A DNA stretch of 40,539 nucleotides from Flavobacteriaceae bacterium (GCA_947373225.1 CANBWX010000015.1:1-40539), one strand, 5' to 3'. Shown: positions 1-6,737, numbered from the stretch's first letter. Notes: generated by a model not told the origin, from the letters alone. A program made the numbers and translations.

Positions 1-406
1 TTATCCAATATCTGTTTGTCGCTTGGTCCCTTAAAATTGGTTTGTATTCAGAAGTCGGAAAATATTTTTCAAACTCGGAATTCATACGATTATTCAAGGC
101 GTGATTTTGCAATTTGTTTCCAAATGGCAACTCTCTTTGCCTTGCAAAAAGTTTATTGAATAACGCACCTTCATATTTTGAATAGTCGCCTTTTGTGTCA
201 AATCCATTGGCTATGTAATCCTCAATAATTACATAAATAGCGTAGAGATTAGCAAAACTACCTCTTGCTTTTGAACCTCGTCCTGCTGAACGAGTTTTCT
301 CGTTTATGTATTGAATGAGTTGGCTTTTTTCAAAAATATCATCTGCATTTTTGTCAAAATTATGCTGTAAAACCTCTTTAATATTGGCTGTGAATATATG
401 TTCCAT
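1..406 (-). CDS. Presumed type II restriction endonuclease, partial
   Basis: The frame is open without a stop from an ATG at 406 to the window edge, giving 135 visible N-terminal residues; the C-terminus lies outside. The start overlaps the 3' end of the adenine methyltransferase by 29 bp in another frame, the usual tight coupling of restriction-modification partners. The visible part starts MEHIFTANIKEVLQHNFDKN and is rich in charged and aromatic residues. No PD-(D/E)xK or HNH signature is visible in it. I do not recognise the family from sequence. The endonuclease call rests on position directly downstream of, and overlapping, a DNA methyltransferase. If the partner is correctly read as YhdJ-like, the expected target would be ATGCAT, but that is inference. 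It could instead be another gene of a defence cassette. Confidence 0.55.
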   Translation of the reverse strand, partial: MEHIFTANIKEVLQHNFDKNADDIFEKSQLIQYINEKTRSAGRGSKARGSFANLYAIYVIIEDYIANGFDTKGDYSKYEGALFNKLFARQRELPFGNKLQNHALNNRMNSEFEKYFPTSEYKPILRDQATNRYWI

Positions 407-1262
407 TAGGTTCAAATAAAGTTAAATTTTGTTGTGTCGCAATTTTTTCGGTTTCAAAAGTCCGTATTTCTTTTTCTAATTTTTCGCCTTTGAATTTTTC
501 GGCTAATTGTAATCTTCTCAAACCAATTTTAACATATTCGTCTTGCAACTCTATACCAATGGAATTTCTATTTAATTCTTTTGCTACATAACAAGTTGTA
601 AAAGTTCCCGAAAATGGGTCTAAAACTAAATCGCCCTCGTTTGAACTTGCTTTTATTATTCTTTCAAGTAACGAAATTGGCTTTTGAGTTGGGTGGTTTT
701 CGTACTCGTCCATTCTGTAACGAACTCTTGAAAATTCCCATACATTTCCTGGCACTTTCTCTGAATTATAAACAGTTGGTACAGCCTTACGATAATCAAT
801 AAGTTTGCGTTTTGCTCCTGTTTTTGCTTCTACTAAAATGTCGTTTGTGTTGAAAGTATAATTATTTTTGTCCTTTACGCAAAACAAAATAGGTTCGTAC
901 ATAGAACCATAATATTTTTTAGCCTGAACTCCTGAACTGTCATAAGACCAAACAAGTCTTGAAAGAATTGTTAGTTTTTTTCGTAAATGAATGTCAAAAT
1001 AAGGCATAAATTGAGTGGCTGTCATTACATAAAAACTTCCATTTGGTTTAAGTTTTTGAATGCACAAGTCAAGCCATTCATAGCACCATTCTAAATAACT
1101 TTCTTCTGTGTCCCATTTTTCAATTTTCCCATTGAAATTTTTCCCAATATTGTAAGGTGGGTCAGCAAAAATCAAGTCCACAGAGTTGTCTGGTAGCGTT
1201 TTTAATGCTTCCAAAGCGTCTGCATAGATTATCTTATGTTTGTCGTTACCTAATATTTCCAT
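378..1262 (-). CDS. DNA adenine N6-methyltransferase, YhdJ-like
   Basis: Transfers a methyl group from S-adenosylmethionine to adenine in a specific DNA site. At 294 aa it is full length. The catalytic DPPY motif (residues about 34-37, in DLIFADPPYNIGKNF) precedes the AdoMet-binding motif (DPFSGTFTT, about 217-225), the beta-class order. WSYDSSGVQAKKYYGSMYEP and the ENHPTQKP motif match my recollection of E. coli YhdJ almost word for word; YhdJ modifies ATGCAT. The gene starts at ATG 1262, with a promoter core at 1282-1289, and overlaps the downstream presumed endonuclease by 29 bp, which suggests a type II restriction-modification operon rather than an orphan regulator. It lies beside a recombinase fragment and hairpin elements, consistent with horizontal acquisition. 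Family assignment is strong; the recognition site is inferred. Confidence 0.9.
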   Translation of the reverse strand: MEILGNDKHKIIYADALEALKTLPDNSVDLIFADPPYNIGKNFNGKIEKWDTEESYLEWCYEWLDLCIQKLKPNGSFYVMTATQFMPYFDIHLRKKLTILSRLVWSYDSSGVQAKKYYGSMYEPILFCVKDKNNYTFNTNDILVEAKTGAKRKLIDYRKAVPTVYNSEKVPGNVWEFSRVRYRMDEYENHPTQKPISLLERIIKASSNEGDLVLDPFSGTFTTCYVAKELNRNSIGIELQDEYVKIGLRRLQLAEKFKGEKLEKEIRTFETEKIATQQNLTLFEPNGTYIHSQY

Positions 1263-1281
1263 TTTGTTAAAATTATTGCTC

Positions 1282-1289
1282 CAAATTTA
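1282..1289 (-). promoter_or_regulatory. Promoter -7 element of the restriction-modification unit
   Basis: TAAATTTG on the minus strand matches the Bacteroidetes core TAnnTTTG. It ends 20 bp before the methyltransferase ATG, predicting a leader of about 10 nt. A convincing -33 TTTG is not visible at the usual distance. Confidence 0.5.
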
Positions 1290-1339
1290 CGACTTTTTTT
1301 CGAAATGTTTGTCGTTGGTACGCTGTCTCACAGAATGGC

Positions 1340-1417
1340 ACATAACAGGGCGCGCGCTAGGCGCTGTTCCCAATTGCGCTTAGCGCGAAGTTGGGAGAAG
1401 TGCGCGCCCTGTTGGGA
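1340..1417 (-). repeat. attC-like imperfect palindrome
   Basis: AACAGGGCGCGC (1344-1355) pairs perfectly with GCGCGCCCTGTT (1402-1413). Inside, TCCCAA (1368-1373) pairs with TTGGGA (1391-1396) and TTGCGC (1374-1379) pairs with GCGCgAA (1383-1389), leaving one extra G (1387) and a 3-nt loop. On the minus strand the outer ends read TCCCAAC (rc of 1411-1417) and GTTATGT (rc of 1340-1346). These are one mismatch each from the integron R'' (RYYYAAC) and R' (GTTRRRY) core sites. A long imperfect hairpin, an extrahelical base and AAC...GTT ends are attC features. The site sits directly upstream of the methyltransferase and downstream of a recombinase fragment. It could also be an unrelated intergenic hairpin. 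Confidence 0.5.
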
Positions 1418-1443
1418 AAAGGCGTTCGCGCATTTTTCCCAAC
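1411..1443. repeat. Short inverted repeat overlapping the attC-like site
   Basis: GTTGGGAAAA (1411-1420) and TTTTCCCAAC (1434-1443) are perfect reverse complements around a small GCG-TTCG-CGC hairpin (1422-1431). The left arm reuses the outer end of the attC-like palindrome, so two alternative foldings compete for it. Confidence 0.6.
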
Positions 1444-1453
1444 TAGCTTATAG

Positions 1454-1513
1454 GCGAAACAAACCTTCGCATATACACCCAATTATGGGTAGATTGGCGA
1501 AGGTTTGTTTCGC
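1454..1513. repeat. Perfect 17-bp inverted repeat hairpin
   Basis: GCGAAACAAACCTTCGC (1454-1470) is the exact reverse complement of GCGAAGGTTTGTTTCGC (1497-1513). Within the 26-nt spacer, ACCCA (1477-1481) and TGGGT (1486-1490) form a second stem around ATTA. The result is a two-helix hairpin with an internal loop. It has no T-tract next to it, so it is not an ordinary terminator. It lies between the recombinase fragment and the attC-like site. Confidence 0.75.
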
Positions 1514-1545
1514 ATTATCTATTGTTCAAATGTAATATTTTTTCC

Positions 1546-1644
1546 TTATAAATCATCAAAAGGACTTTTTATTTGCTGAATACTTTTCGTACTAACGTGC
1601 GTATAGATTTCGGTAGTTTTGCTGCTACTATGACCTAATAATTC
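1546..1644 (-). pseudogene. Tyrosine recombinase (integrase) C-terminal fragment
   Basis: The minus strand encodes QELLGHSSSKTTEIYTHVST and then KSIQQIKSPFDDL before a TAA stop (1546-1548). LLGH contains the conserved box II histidine and EIYTHV the nucleophilic tyrosine of tyrosine recombinases; the end KSPFDDL resembles the (R/K)SPLD tail of integron-type and related integrases. In-frame stops occur immediately upstream (from 1645) and the rest of the protein is absent, so only the last 32 codons survive. The break lies about 17 bp from the terminator of the neighbouring glycogen synthase gene, marking the boundary between inserted and host DNA. The recombinase subfamily cannot be fixed from so short a piece. 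Confidence 0.8.
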
Positions 1645-1661
1645 TTGCTATTTTGACTATT

Positions 1662-1700
1662 ATTAAAAACAAAAAAACCATCCGATTAAGAATGGTTTGT
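1662..1700 (-). terminator. Rho-independent terminator of the glycogen synthase gene
   Basis: On the minus strand AAACCAT (rc of 1692-1698) pairs with ATGGTTT (rc of 1675-1681) and is followed by a T-rich run, 50 bp downstream of the glycosyltransferase stop. Confidence 0.7.
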
Positions 1701-1748
1701 ATTGTTATGTAAATTGAAATTGTAAGGAAATTTTTCTCCAAAAAGCTA

Positions 1749-2975
1749 TTACGCTTTTTCTTTTGCAAAGCCATCGATCACTTTTTGGTAATAATCGAAA
1801 GTAGTTTTGGCAATCGATTCCCAGCTAAATATTTTCAAAACGCGTTCGCGACCCGCTTTTCCCATTTGTGTTGCCAAGGCTTCATTATCTAATAATAAAT
1901 TAATTTTTTCGGCAAATGCTTTCTGGAAAGCTTCGGGATTGGCAGGGTTAAAATCGGTTCTCGAAACGCTTTGCAACGGTACCAAATAACCTGTGCTTCC
2001 TTCGACAATGATTTCTGGAATTCCACCTACGTGACTTCCTACAACCGGCGTTTCGCAAGCCATGGCTTCGAGGTTGATGATGCCAAAAGGTTCGTATAAC
2101 GAAGGACAGGCAAACACTCGGGCGTGGCTGTATAATACTTTTATTTTTTCGCGTGGCAACATTTCCGAAATCAAGATGACACCTTCTCGTTCTTTCTTTA
2201 AATTAGTGATTAATTGTTCGGTTTCTTCGGCTATTTCCTTAGTATCTGGCGCTCCTGCACACAGCACAATTTGACAGTTTTTGTTGAAATATTTCGCCGC
2301 TTCTATTAGTCCTGAGATTCCTTTTTGGCGTGTAATTCGGCCTACAAATAGCACAAAAGGAATGGTAGGATCTATCCCTAATTCGACCAATAATTCATTG
2401 TCAAATGTGGGTTGGTAATATTCAGGATCAATTCCGTTATGAATCACGGTTACTTTTTCGGGAGCAACGCTATACGCTTCGATAACGTCGTCTTTCATTT
2501 GTTCGCTTACGGCAATAATTCCATCGGCAGTATTATAGGCATTATTTTCGATCCATCGCGAAAGAAAATAACCATTACCTAGTTGTTCTACTTTCCAAGG
2601 GCGATGTGTTTCTAAACTATGTGTGGTCAATATAAGTGGCACTTGTAGTAATTCGCGAGTAAAAACTCCGGCAAGATGTGTGTACCAGGTGTGGCAATGA
2701 ATAATATCGGCTTGTGGTGTGGCTTGCGACATTTCGACATTTCGACTCAGGTTATGAAACATTTTTATGTGCGGATTACTGTCGTCAACCATTTTAGTCA
2801 ACGAAGAATTAATTCCGTGAACGTTCATGTTTCCAGTATTTTCGTCTTGGTCGCCAAAACAGCGGACTTCGACCTGAGCTAATTTAGCTAATTCTTGACT
2901 TAAAAAATCAATGTGTACACCAGCGCCGCCATATATATTTGGTGGAAATTCATTCGAAAAAAGGGCTATTTTCAT
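1749..2975 (-). CDS. Glycogen synthase / maltose-1-phosphate synthase type GT4 glycosyltransferase
   Basis: Retaining GT-B glycosyltransferase of 408 aa that extends alpha-glucan or makes maltose-1-phosphate from a nucleotide-glucose. The N-terminal Rossmann half has the glycine motif NIYGGAGVH (about 13-21) and HCHTWYTHLAG. The C-terminal half has FVGRITRQKG (sugar-nucleotide binding), CPSLYEPFGIINLEAMA with the E-x7-E pair, and VVGSHVGGIPEII. Length and motifs match the short actinobacterial-type GlgA/GlgM group rather than the roughly 470-aa GT5 GlgA; the exact acceptor cannot be read from sequence. It is transcribed alone, ends at a terminator, and has no other glycogen genes nearby. The start is an ATG at 2975 beginning MKIALFSNEFPPN, the expected N-terminus. 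Confidence 0.85.
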   Translation of the reverse strand: MKIALFSNEFPPNIYGGAGVHIDFLSQELAKLAQVEVRCFGDQDENTGNMNVHGINSSLTKMVDDSNPHIKMFHNLSRNVEMSQATPQADIIHCHTWYTHLAGVFTRELLQVPLILTTHSLETHRPWKVEQLGNGYFLSRWIENNAYNTADGIIAVSEQMKDDVIEAYSVAPEKVTVIHNGIDPEYYQPTFDNELLVELGIDPTIPFVLFVGRITRQKGISGLIEAAKYFNKNCQIVLCAGAPDTKEIAEETEQLITNLKKEREGVILISEMLPREKIKVLYSHARVFACPSLYEPFGIINLEAMACETPVVGSHVGGIPEIIVEGSTGYLVPLQSVSRTDFNPANPEAFQKAFAEKINLLLDNEALATQMGKAGRERVLKIFSWESIAKTTFDYYQKVIDGFAKEKA

Positions 2976-3116
2976 AGTGTGAATATTTTATATTTAACTT
3001 TTGTTTTTTTTGTCTCGTCCTGTTTTGCATCAATAATTCAAATATAATAAATATCCCGTACCAATTACAAAGTGAAGTAAATGAAATCGCAAATTTTTGT
3101 AGGAAATAATTTTATA

Positions 3117-3150
3117 CAAAAAAACCGAAAATTACTTTCCGGTTTTTAAT
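3117..3150 (-). terminator. Terminator downstream of the MsrB-MsrA gene
   Basis: AAAACCG (3121-3127) pairs with CGGTTTT (3140-3146), extended by GAAA/TTTC with one bulged base. On the minus strand it is followed by TTTTTTTG. It is also T-rich on the plus strand, so it could work both ways. Confidence 0.7.
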
Positions 3151-3215
3151 CTTTTTAAGTTTGATTTCACGATGTTTTGCTTCTGTTTTTTCTGTTTAAA
3201 TAGGTGTTTTAAAAC

Positions 3216-4334
3216 TTATTTTTTTTTCAATCTATCTTTGAAAAGCTTTTCGAATTTTTCGATTTTTGGCTGAATCACCATTTGGCAATACGGCTGATTT
3301 TTATTATTTTGATAATAATTTTGATGAGAATCTTTGGCTTTGTAAAATTGAGTTAGTGGTTCTAATGTCGTTACAATTGGGCTATCATATACTTTGGCTT
3401 TCTCCAAATCTTGGATAATGGTTTTTGCCGCCAGTTTTTGTGCTTCATCTTTATAAAAAATTGCAGAACGGTATTGGGTTCCAACATCTCCGCCTTGACG
3501 GTTTAGCGTTGTGGGGTTATGAACGGTAAAGAAAATCTTGAAAATCTCGTCTAAACTGGTAACCGTTTTGTCATAAGTAATCTGAACAACTTCGGCATGA
3601 CCGGTATTTCCAGAGCAAACTTCTTCATAACTAGGATTCGCTATTTTTCCTCCAGCAAATCCAGAAACGACAGATTTAACCCCTGTTAATTGTTCATAAA
3701 CGGCTTCTACACACCAGTAACAACCACCAGCTAGAGTTATTGTTTCTAGGTTGTTTTTACTTTTATTTTCAGAAATTGATTTATCTGAAACAAAATCTAA
3801 TGCGATAGAATTCATGCAATATCTTTTGCCTGTAGGAGCAGGACCGTCATCAAAAAGATGACCTAAATGTCCGTTACATCTTCCGCAAAGAGCTTCGGTT
3901 CTTTTCATGCCAAAGGAAATATCTTCTTTGTAAACCACGCTATTTTTGTTTTCTTGTTCAAAAAAACTTGGCCAACCGCAACTGCTTGCAAATTTAGCGC
4001 CAGATCGGAATAATAAATTACCACAGGCGGCACAATAGTATGTCCCTTTTTCGTCGGTGTTCCAATATTTTCCTGTAAAAGGTCTTTCGGTATCGGCATG
4101 TCGTGATACTTCATACAAATCTTCGGGCAAAACTTTTTTCCATTCGGCATCCGTAATATTTATTTTTGTGGTGTCGGTATTGGAGTAATAAGGGTTTCCA
4201 GGTTTGCTGTTTGAATTTTCCATACTTGAAGGTTTTGTTATATAATTTTGTTTTTTTGTTGTTTGCCCACAGGCTTGTAGCATCAATAAAGGAATCAGGT
4301 ACAACAGGATTCGGAACGGGATTTTTGTTTTCAT
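3216..4334 (-). CDS. msrBA: MsrB-MsrA bifunctional methionine sulfoxide reductase lipoprotein
   Basis: Repairs oxidised methionine in envelope proteins, reducing both sulfoxide stereoisomers. The 372-aa product starts with a lipoprotein signal (LLMLQAC, lipidated Cys22). The MsrB domain spans about 60-182: zinc cysteines C101/C104 and C150/C153, and the catalytic cysteine C173 in RYCMN. The MsrA domain spans about 198-360, with catalytic C205 in GGCYWC. MsrB comes before MsrA, the reverse of PilB-type fusions. The lipobox places the enzyme outside the cytoplasm, so it needs a periplasmic electron donor, which is not encoded nearby. The gene stands alone, with a terminator downstream. Domain assignments are secure; the envelope location is inferred from the lipobox. 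Confidence 0.95.
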   Translation of the reverse strand: MKTKIPFRILLYLIPLLMLQACGQTTKKQNYITKPSSMENSNSKPGNPYYSNTDTTKINITDAEWKKVLPEDLYEVSRHADTERPFTGKYWNTDEKGTYYCAACGNLLFRSGAKFASSCGWPSFFEQENKNSVVYKEDISFGMKRTEALCGRCNGHLGHLFDDGPAPTGKRYCMNSIALDFVSDKSISENKSKNNLETITLAGGCYWCVEAVYEQLTGVKSVVSGFAGGKIANPSYEEVCSGNTGHAEVVQITYDKTVTSLDEIFKIFFTVHNPTTLNRQGGDVGTQYRSAIFYKDEAQKLAAKTIIQDLEKAKVYDSPIVTTLEPLTQFYKAKDSHQNYYQNNKNQPYCQMVIQPKIEKFEKLFKDRLKKK

Positions 4335-4503
4335 ATTTTCCTTTTTTTAATGAATTAAAATGTGATTTATAAATGACTTTTGCTCTAAAAATCCAATTGG
4401 ATTAGTCTGGTTTTTAGCCAATAAAATTACTCATTTCAGTAATTAAACACGAGTTAAACTTATCACAAACTTTCTACAAGTCCTAATTCAAATACTTTTT
4501 TTG

Positions 4504-4511
4504 TATTTTTG
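4504..4511 (+). promoter_or_regulatory. Promoter -7 element of idi
   Basis: TATTTTTG fits TAnnTTTG and ends 14 bp before the idi ATG, predicting a very short leader. No clear -33 TTTG is seen. Confidence 0.45.
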
Positions 4512-4525
4512 ACATTATAAAGTAT

Positions 4526-5053
4526 ATGAAAGAAGAAAACGTAATATTGGTTAACGAAAAAGATGAGCAAATTGGCTTGATGCCCAAGCTTGAAGCGCAT
4601 GAAAAAGCAGTTTTGCATCGTGCTTTTTCAGTTTTCGTATTAAACAATAAAAATGAAATTATGCTCCAGCAAAGAGCGCATCAAAAATACCATTCACCAC
4701 TTTTATGGACGAATACTTGTTGCAGTCATCAGCGTGATGGCGAAACAAATATTCAGGCTGGAAGCCGAAGATTATTTGAAGAAATGGGCTTTGAAACAGG
4801 TCTAAAAGAGTTGTTTCATTTTATATATAAAGCGCCATTCGACAATGGTCTGACAGAACATGAACTCGATCACGTTATGATTGGATACTATAATGATAAT
4901 CCCAAAATTAATACCGAAGAAGTTGAAAATTGGAAATGGATGAGCATTGATGACGTGAAAAACGATATTCAATTGCATCCCGAAATTTATACCGTTTGGT
5001 TCAAAATAATTTTCGATGAATTTTATCACTTTTTGGAAGATCATAAGATCTAA
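4526..5053 (+). CDS. idi: Isopentenyl-diphosphate delta-isomerase, type I
   Basis: Interconverts isopentenyl and dimethylallyl diphosphate for isoprenoid synthesis. At 175 aa it matches the bacterial type I enzyme. The Nudix fold is visible: metal-binding His25 and His31 in the N-terminal part, catalytic Cys66 in WTNTCCSHQ, a Nudix-like AGSRRLFEEMGF (78-89), and the acidic pair E111/E113 in TEHELDH. The start ATG 4526 follows a promoter core by 14 bp. The stop at 5053 is followed 12 bp later by a 14-bp tandem repeat array that separates it from queD. Assignment is confident. Confidence 0.96.
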   Translation: MKEENVILVNEKDEQIGLMPKLEAHEKAVLHRAFSVFVLNNKNEIMLQQRAHQKYHSPLLWTNTCCSHQRDGETNIQAGSRRLFEEMGFETGLKELFHFIYKAPFDNGLTEHELDHVMIGYYNDNPKINTEEVENWKWMSIDDVKNDIQLHPEIYTVWFKIIFDEFYHFLEDHKI

Positions 5054-5064
5054 GAATGCAGGTA

Positions 5065-5228
5065 ACAGATTGCAGAAAACAGATTTCAGATTGCAGAAAA
5101 CAGATTTCAGAAAACAGAATGCAGAAAAACAGATTGCAGAAAACAGATTTCAGAAAACAGAATGCAGAAAACAGATTTCAGAAAACAGATTTCAGAAAAC
5201 AGAATGCAGAAAAACAGAAAGAATGCAA
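5065..5228 (+). repeat. Tandem array of a 14-bp repeat
   Basis: About eleven head-to-tail copies of ACAGAWTKCAGAAA. Three variants alternate: ACAGATTTCAGAAA, ACAGATTGCAGAAA and ACAGAATGCAGAAA, some with an extra A, and one copy is shortened at 5079-5089. The array fills almost the whole gap between idi and queD. Reading frames through it encode only Gln/Lys/Asn-rich repeats and are not taken as genes. Near-identical copies suggest slippage, so copy number probably differs between strains. Confidence 0.95.
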
Positions 5229-5241
5229 ACTAACTCCCAAC

Positions 5242-5276
5242 TTCTAACCACTAACCTCTAACTTCTAACCTCTAAC
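5242..5276 (+). repeat. Heptamer repeat directly upstream of queD
   Basis: Five head-to-tail copies of a 7-bp unit with consensus YTCTAAC (TTCTAAC, CACTAAC, CTCTAAC, TTCTAAC, CTCTAAC) end 5 bp before the queD start. It differs in sequence and period from the 14-bp array just upstream. It occupies the place where a ribosome binding site or leader would be. Confidence 0.85.
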
Positions 5277-5281
5277 TTCAA

Positions 5282-5692
5282 ATGAAAGTAACCATTTCAA
5301 GAAAAGCTCATTTTAATGCTGCACATCGATTGTATCGAAAAGACTGGACTTTTGAACAAAATGATGCTGTTTTTGGAAAATGCAATAACCCCAATTTTCA
5401 CGGACATAATTATGAATTAACAGTGAGTATCACTGGCGAAATTAATCCCGAAACTGGTTATGTGATGGATATTAAGGATTTAAGCGACTTGATTCTGGAA
5501 GAAGTCGAGAAACCTTTTGACCATAAAAACCTAAATCTTGATGTTCCTGAATTTGAAAATTTGAATCCAACTGCCGAAAATATCGTAGTTGTGATTTGGA
5601 ATAAAATTAGAAAAAGAATAAAACCCGAATTCGAATTGGAAGTTGTTTTATATGAAACGCCACGGAATTTTGTAACTTATAAAGGGAACTAA
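5282..5692 (+). CDS. queD: 6-carboxytetrahydropterin synthase / 6-pyruvoyltetrahydropterin synthase family
   Basis: The 136-aa product is a PTPS/QueD-family enzyme that converts dihydroneopterin triphosphate in the queuosine or pterin pathway. Zinc ligands are His15 (HFNAAH), His40 and His42 (FHGHNY). The catalytic cysteine is Cys34 in GKCNNPN, and the substrate-anchoring glutamate lies in ETPRNFVTY near the C-terminus. The stop codon overlaps the next gene's ATG by one base (TAATG), so it is translationally coupled to peroxiredoxin. Whether the in vivo product is for queuosine or another pterin is not decided by sequence; no other que genes are present. The start is the ATG just after the heptamer repeats. 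Confidence 0.88.
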   Translation: MKVTISRKAHFNAAHRLYRKDWTFEQNDAVFGKCNNPNFHGHNYELTVSITGEINPETGYVMDIKDLSDLILEEVEKPFDHKNLNLDVPEFENLNPTAENIVVVIWNKIRKRIKPEFELEVVLYETPRNFVTYKGN

Positions 5693-6153
5693 TGGAACTA
5701 AAAGTAGGGGATAAAATTCCTAAATTTTCAGCTAAAGACAGTAATGGTGATGATTTTGACAGTGCAACCTTCATTGGTCAAAAACCAGTTGTGTTTTACT
5801 TTTATCCAAAAGATAATACTCCGGGATGTACCGCACAAGCCTGTAGTTTTAGAGATAAATATGAAGATTTCAAGGATTTAGGTGCCGAAGTAATAGGAAT
5901 AAGTAGCGATAGCATTGCTTCACACGAGAAATTTATTGCGCAATATAAGCTGCCTTTTATTTTGCTTTCGGATGATGATAAAAAAATCAGAACACTTTTT
6001 GGGGTAAAGACTAATTTATTTGGACTGATTCCCGGCAGAGTCACTTATGTAGCAGACAAAGATGGAATAATCCAATTGATATTTGACAGCTTGGTTGCCA
6101 CAAATCATATTTCTAGAGCATTAGAAGCGGTTAAAAAAATGGTTTCGAAATAG
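5692..6153 (+). CDS. bcp: Thioredoxin-dependent peroxiredoxin, Bcp/PrxQ
   Basis: Reduces hydrogen peroxide and alkyl hydroperoxides using thioredoxin. The 153-aa protein has the AhpC/TSA fold. The peroxidatic Cys46 lies in PKDNTPGCTAQAC, and the resolving Cys51 five residues later is the PrxQ hallmark. FYFYPKD and the Arg in GLIPGRVTYV are also typical. The start overlaps the queD stop by one base, so both are probably read from one mRNA. The functional link between pterin synthesis and peroxide defence is unclear and may be only positional. Confidence 0.95.
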   Translation: MELKVGDKIPKFSAKDSNGDDFDSATFIGQKPVVFYFYPKDNTPGCTAQACSFRDKYEDFKDLGAEVIGISSDSIASHEKFIAQYKLPFILLSDDDKKIRTLFGVKTNLFGLIPGRVTYVADKDGIIQLIFDSLVATNHISRALEAVKKMVSK

Positions 6154-6372
6154 TTTAAAATAATTTTTTCTAAGCCACTGATTAAACAGATTTGAACATA
6201 TTTTTTTGTAGTTATACAAGTTAAAATCTTTTTAATCTGTGGCAAAATAATTGAAAATATTTTTTTTAAATTTAGAAACTAAATTAAGCAACTTTTTTTT
6301 TAGGTTTTAAAAAATGAAAACCTTCGGTTTCAGAAATTTATATTTCATAGTCGGTAATAGAAAGATTATGTG

Positions 6373-6380
6373 TACTTTTG
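6373..6380 (+). promoter_or_regulatory. Promoter -7 element of the small helical protein gene
   Basis: TACTTTTG matches TAnnTTTG. It lies 27 bp upstream of ATG 6408 and overlaps the upstream extension of the frame, which argues that translation starts at 6408 rather than farther upstream. Confidence 0.55.
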
Positions 6381-6407
6381 CAATCGCAAATTAAAATTAA
6401 AAATAAA

Positions 6408-6677
6408 ATGGCAAACGTTAAGAATTTAAAGAAAGACATCAACTACGTTTTAGGAGATATTATTGAAGCAGTTTACCTGTTTGAAATTACAACTACAGGA
6501 AAACCAACAACAGAAAGCAATGCTTTAATTGATGAAGCAATAGCTGCTTTTGACAATTTGATTACTAAAGTAAACGCTAAAAAAGTTGAAGATAAAAAAG
6601 CGCACTTCAAACAAATCAATGTTGAATTGGAACAAACTGCAAATCAATTGATTGCTAAAATCAACGGATTACAGTAA
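6408..6677 (+). CDS. Conserved small helical protein of unknown function
   Basis: An 89-aa protein beginning MANVKNLKKDINYVLGD. I do not recognise a named family. The sequence has no signal peptide or membrane segment, looks fully alpha-helical, and is lysine- and glutamate-rich toward the C-terminus (KVNAKKVEDKKAHFKQINVE), suggesting a soluble helical bundle or coiled coil. The frame extends upstream to 6378, but ATG 6408 is chosen because a promoter core ends at 6380 and the sequence looks conserved-like only from MANV. The gene is followed 75 bp later by tRNA-Thr with its own promoter. No function can be given. Confidence 0.8.
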   Translation: MANVKNLKKDINYVLGDIIEAVYLFEITTTGKPTTESNALIDEAIAAFDNLITKVNAKKVEDKKAHFKQINVELEQTANQLIAKINGLQ

Positions 6678-6705
6678 AAAAAAGTTGCAAAAAAGCTTGA
6701 ATTTA

Positions 6706-6737
6706 TTTTGGAAAATTGAAATTCAGACTTATATTTG
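6706..6737 (+). promoter_or_regulatory. Promoter of tRNA-Thr
   Basis: TTTTG (6706-6710), 19 bp, then TATATTTG (6730-6737): both halves of the Bacteroidetes consensus at the right spacing, 15 bp before the mature tRNA. Confidence 0.75.

Noticed and set aside
1305..1535. 76-codon plus-strand open frame
   Set aside because: It runs through the attC-like palindrome and the other hairpins; its Arg/Cys-rich product reflects GC-rich inverted repeats, not a gene.
5065..5228. Possible CRISPR array
   Set aside because: Units are 14 bp and contiguous with no unique spacers, and no cas gene is present.
5016..5261. Two open frames across the 14-bp repeats
   Set aside because: They encode only repeat-derived Gln/Lys/Asn/Arg peptides in two frames at once, because the repeat lacks stops. 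One also overlaps the end of idi.
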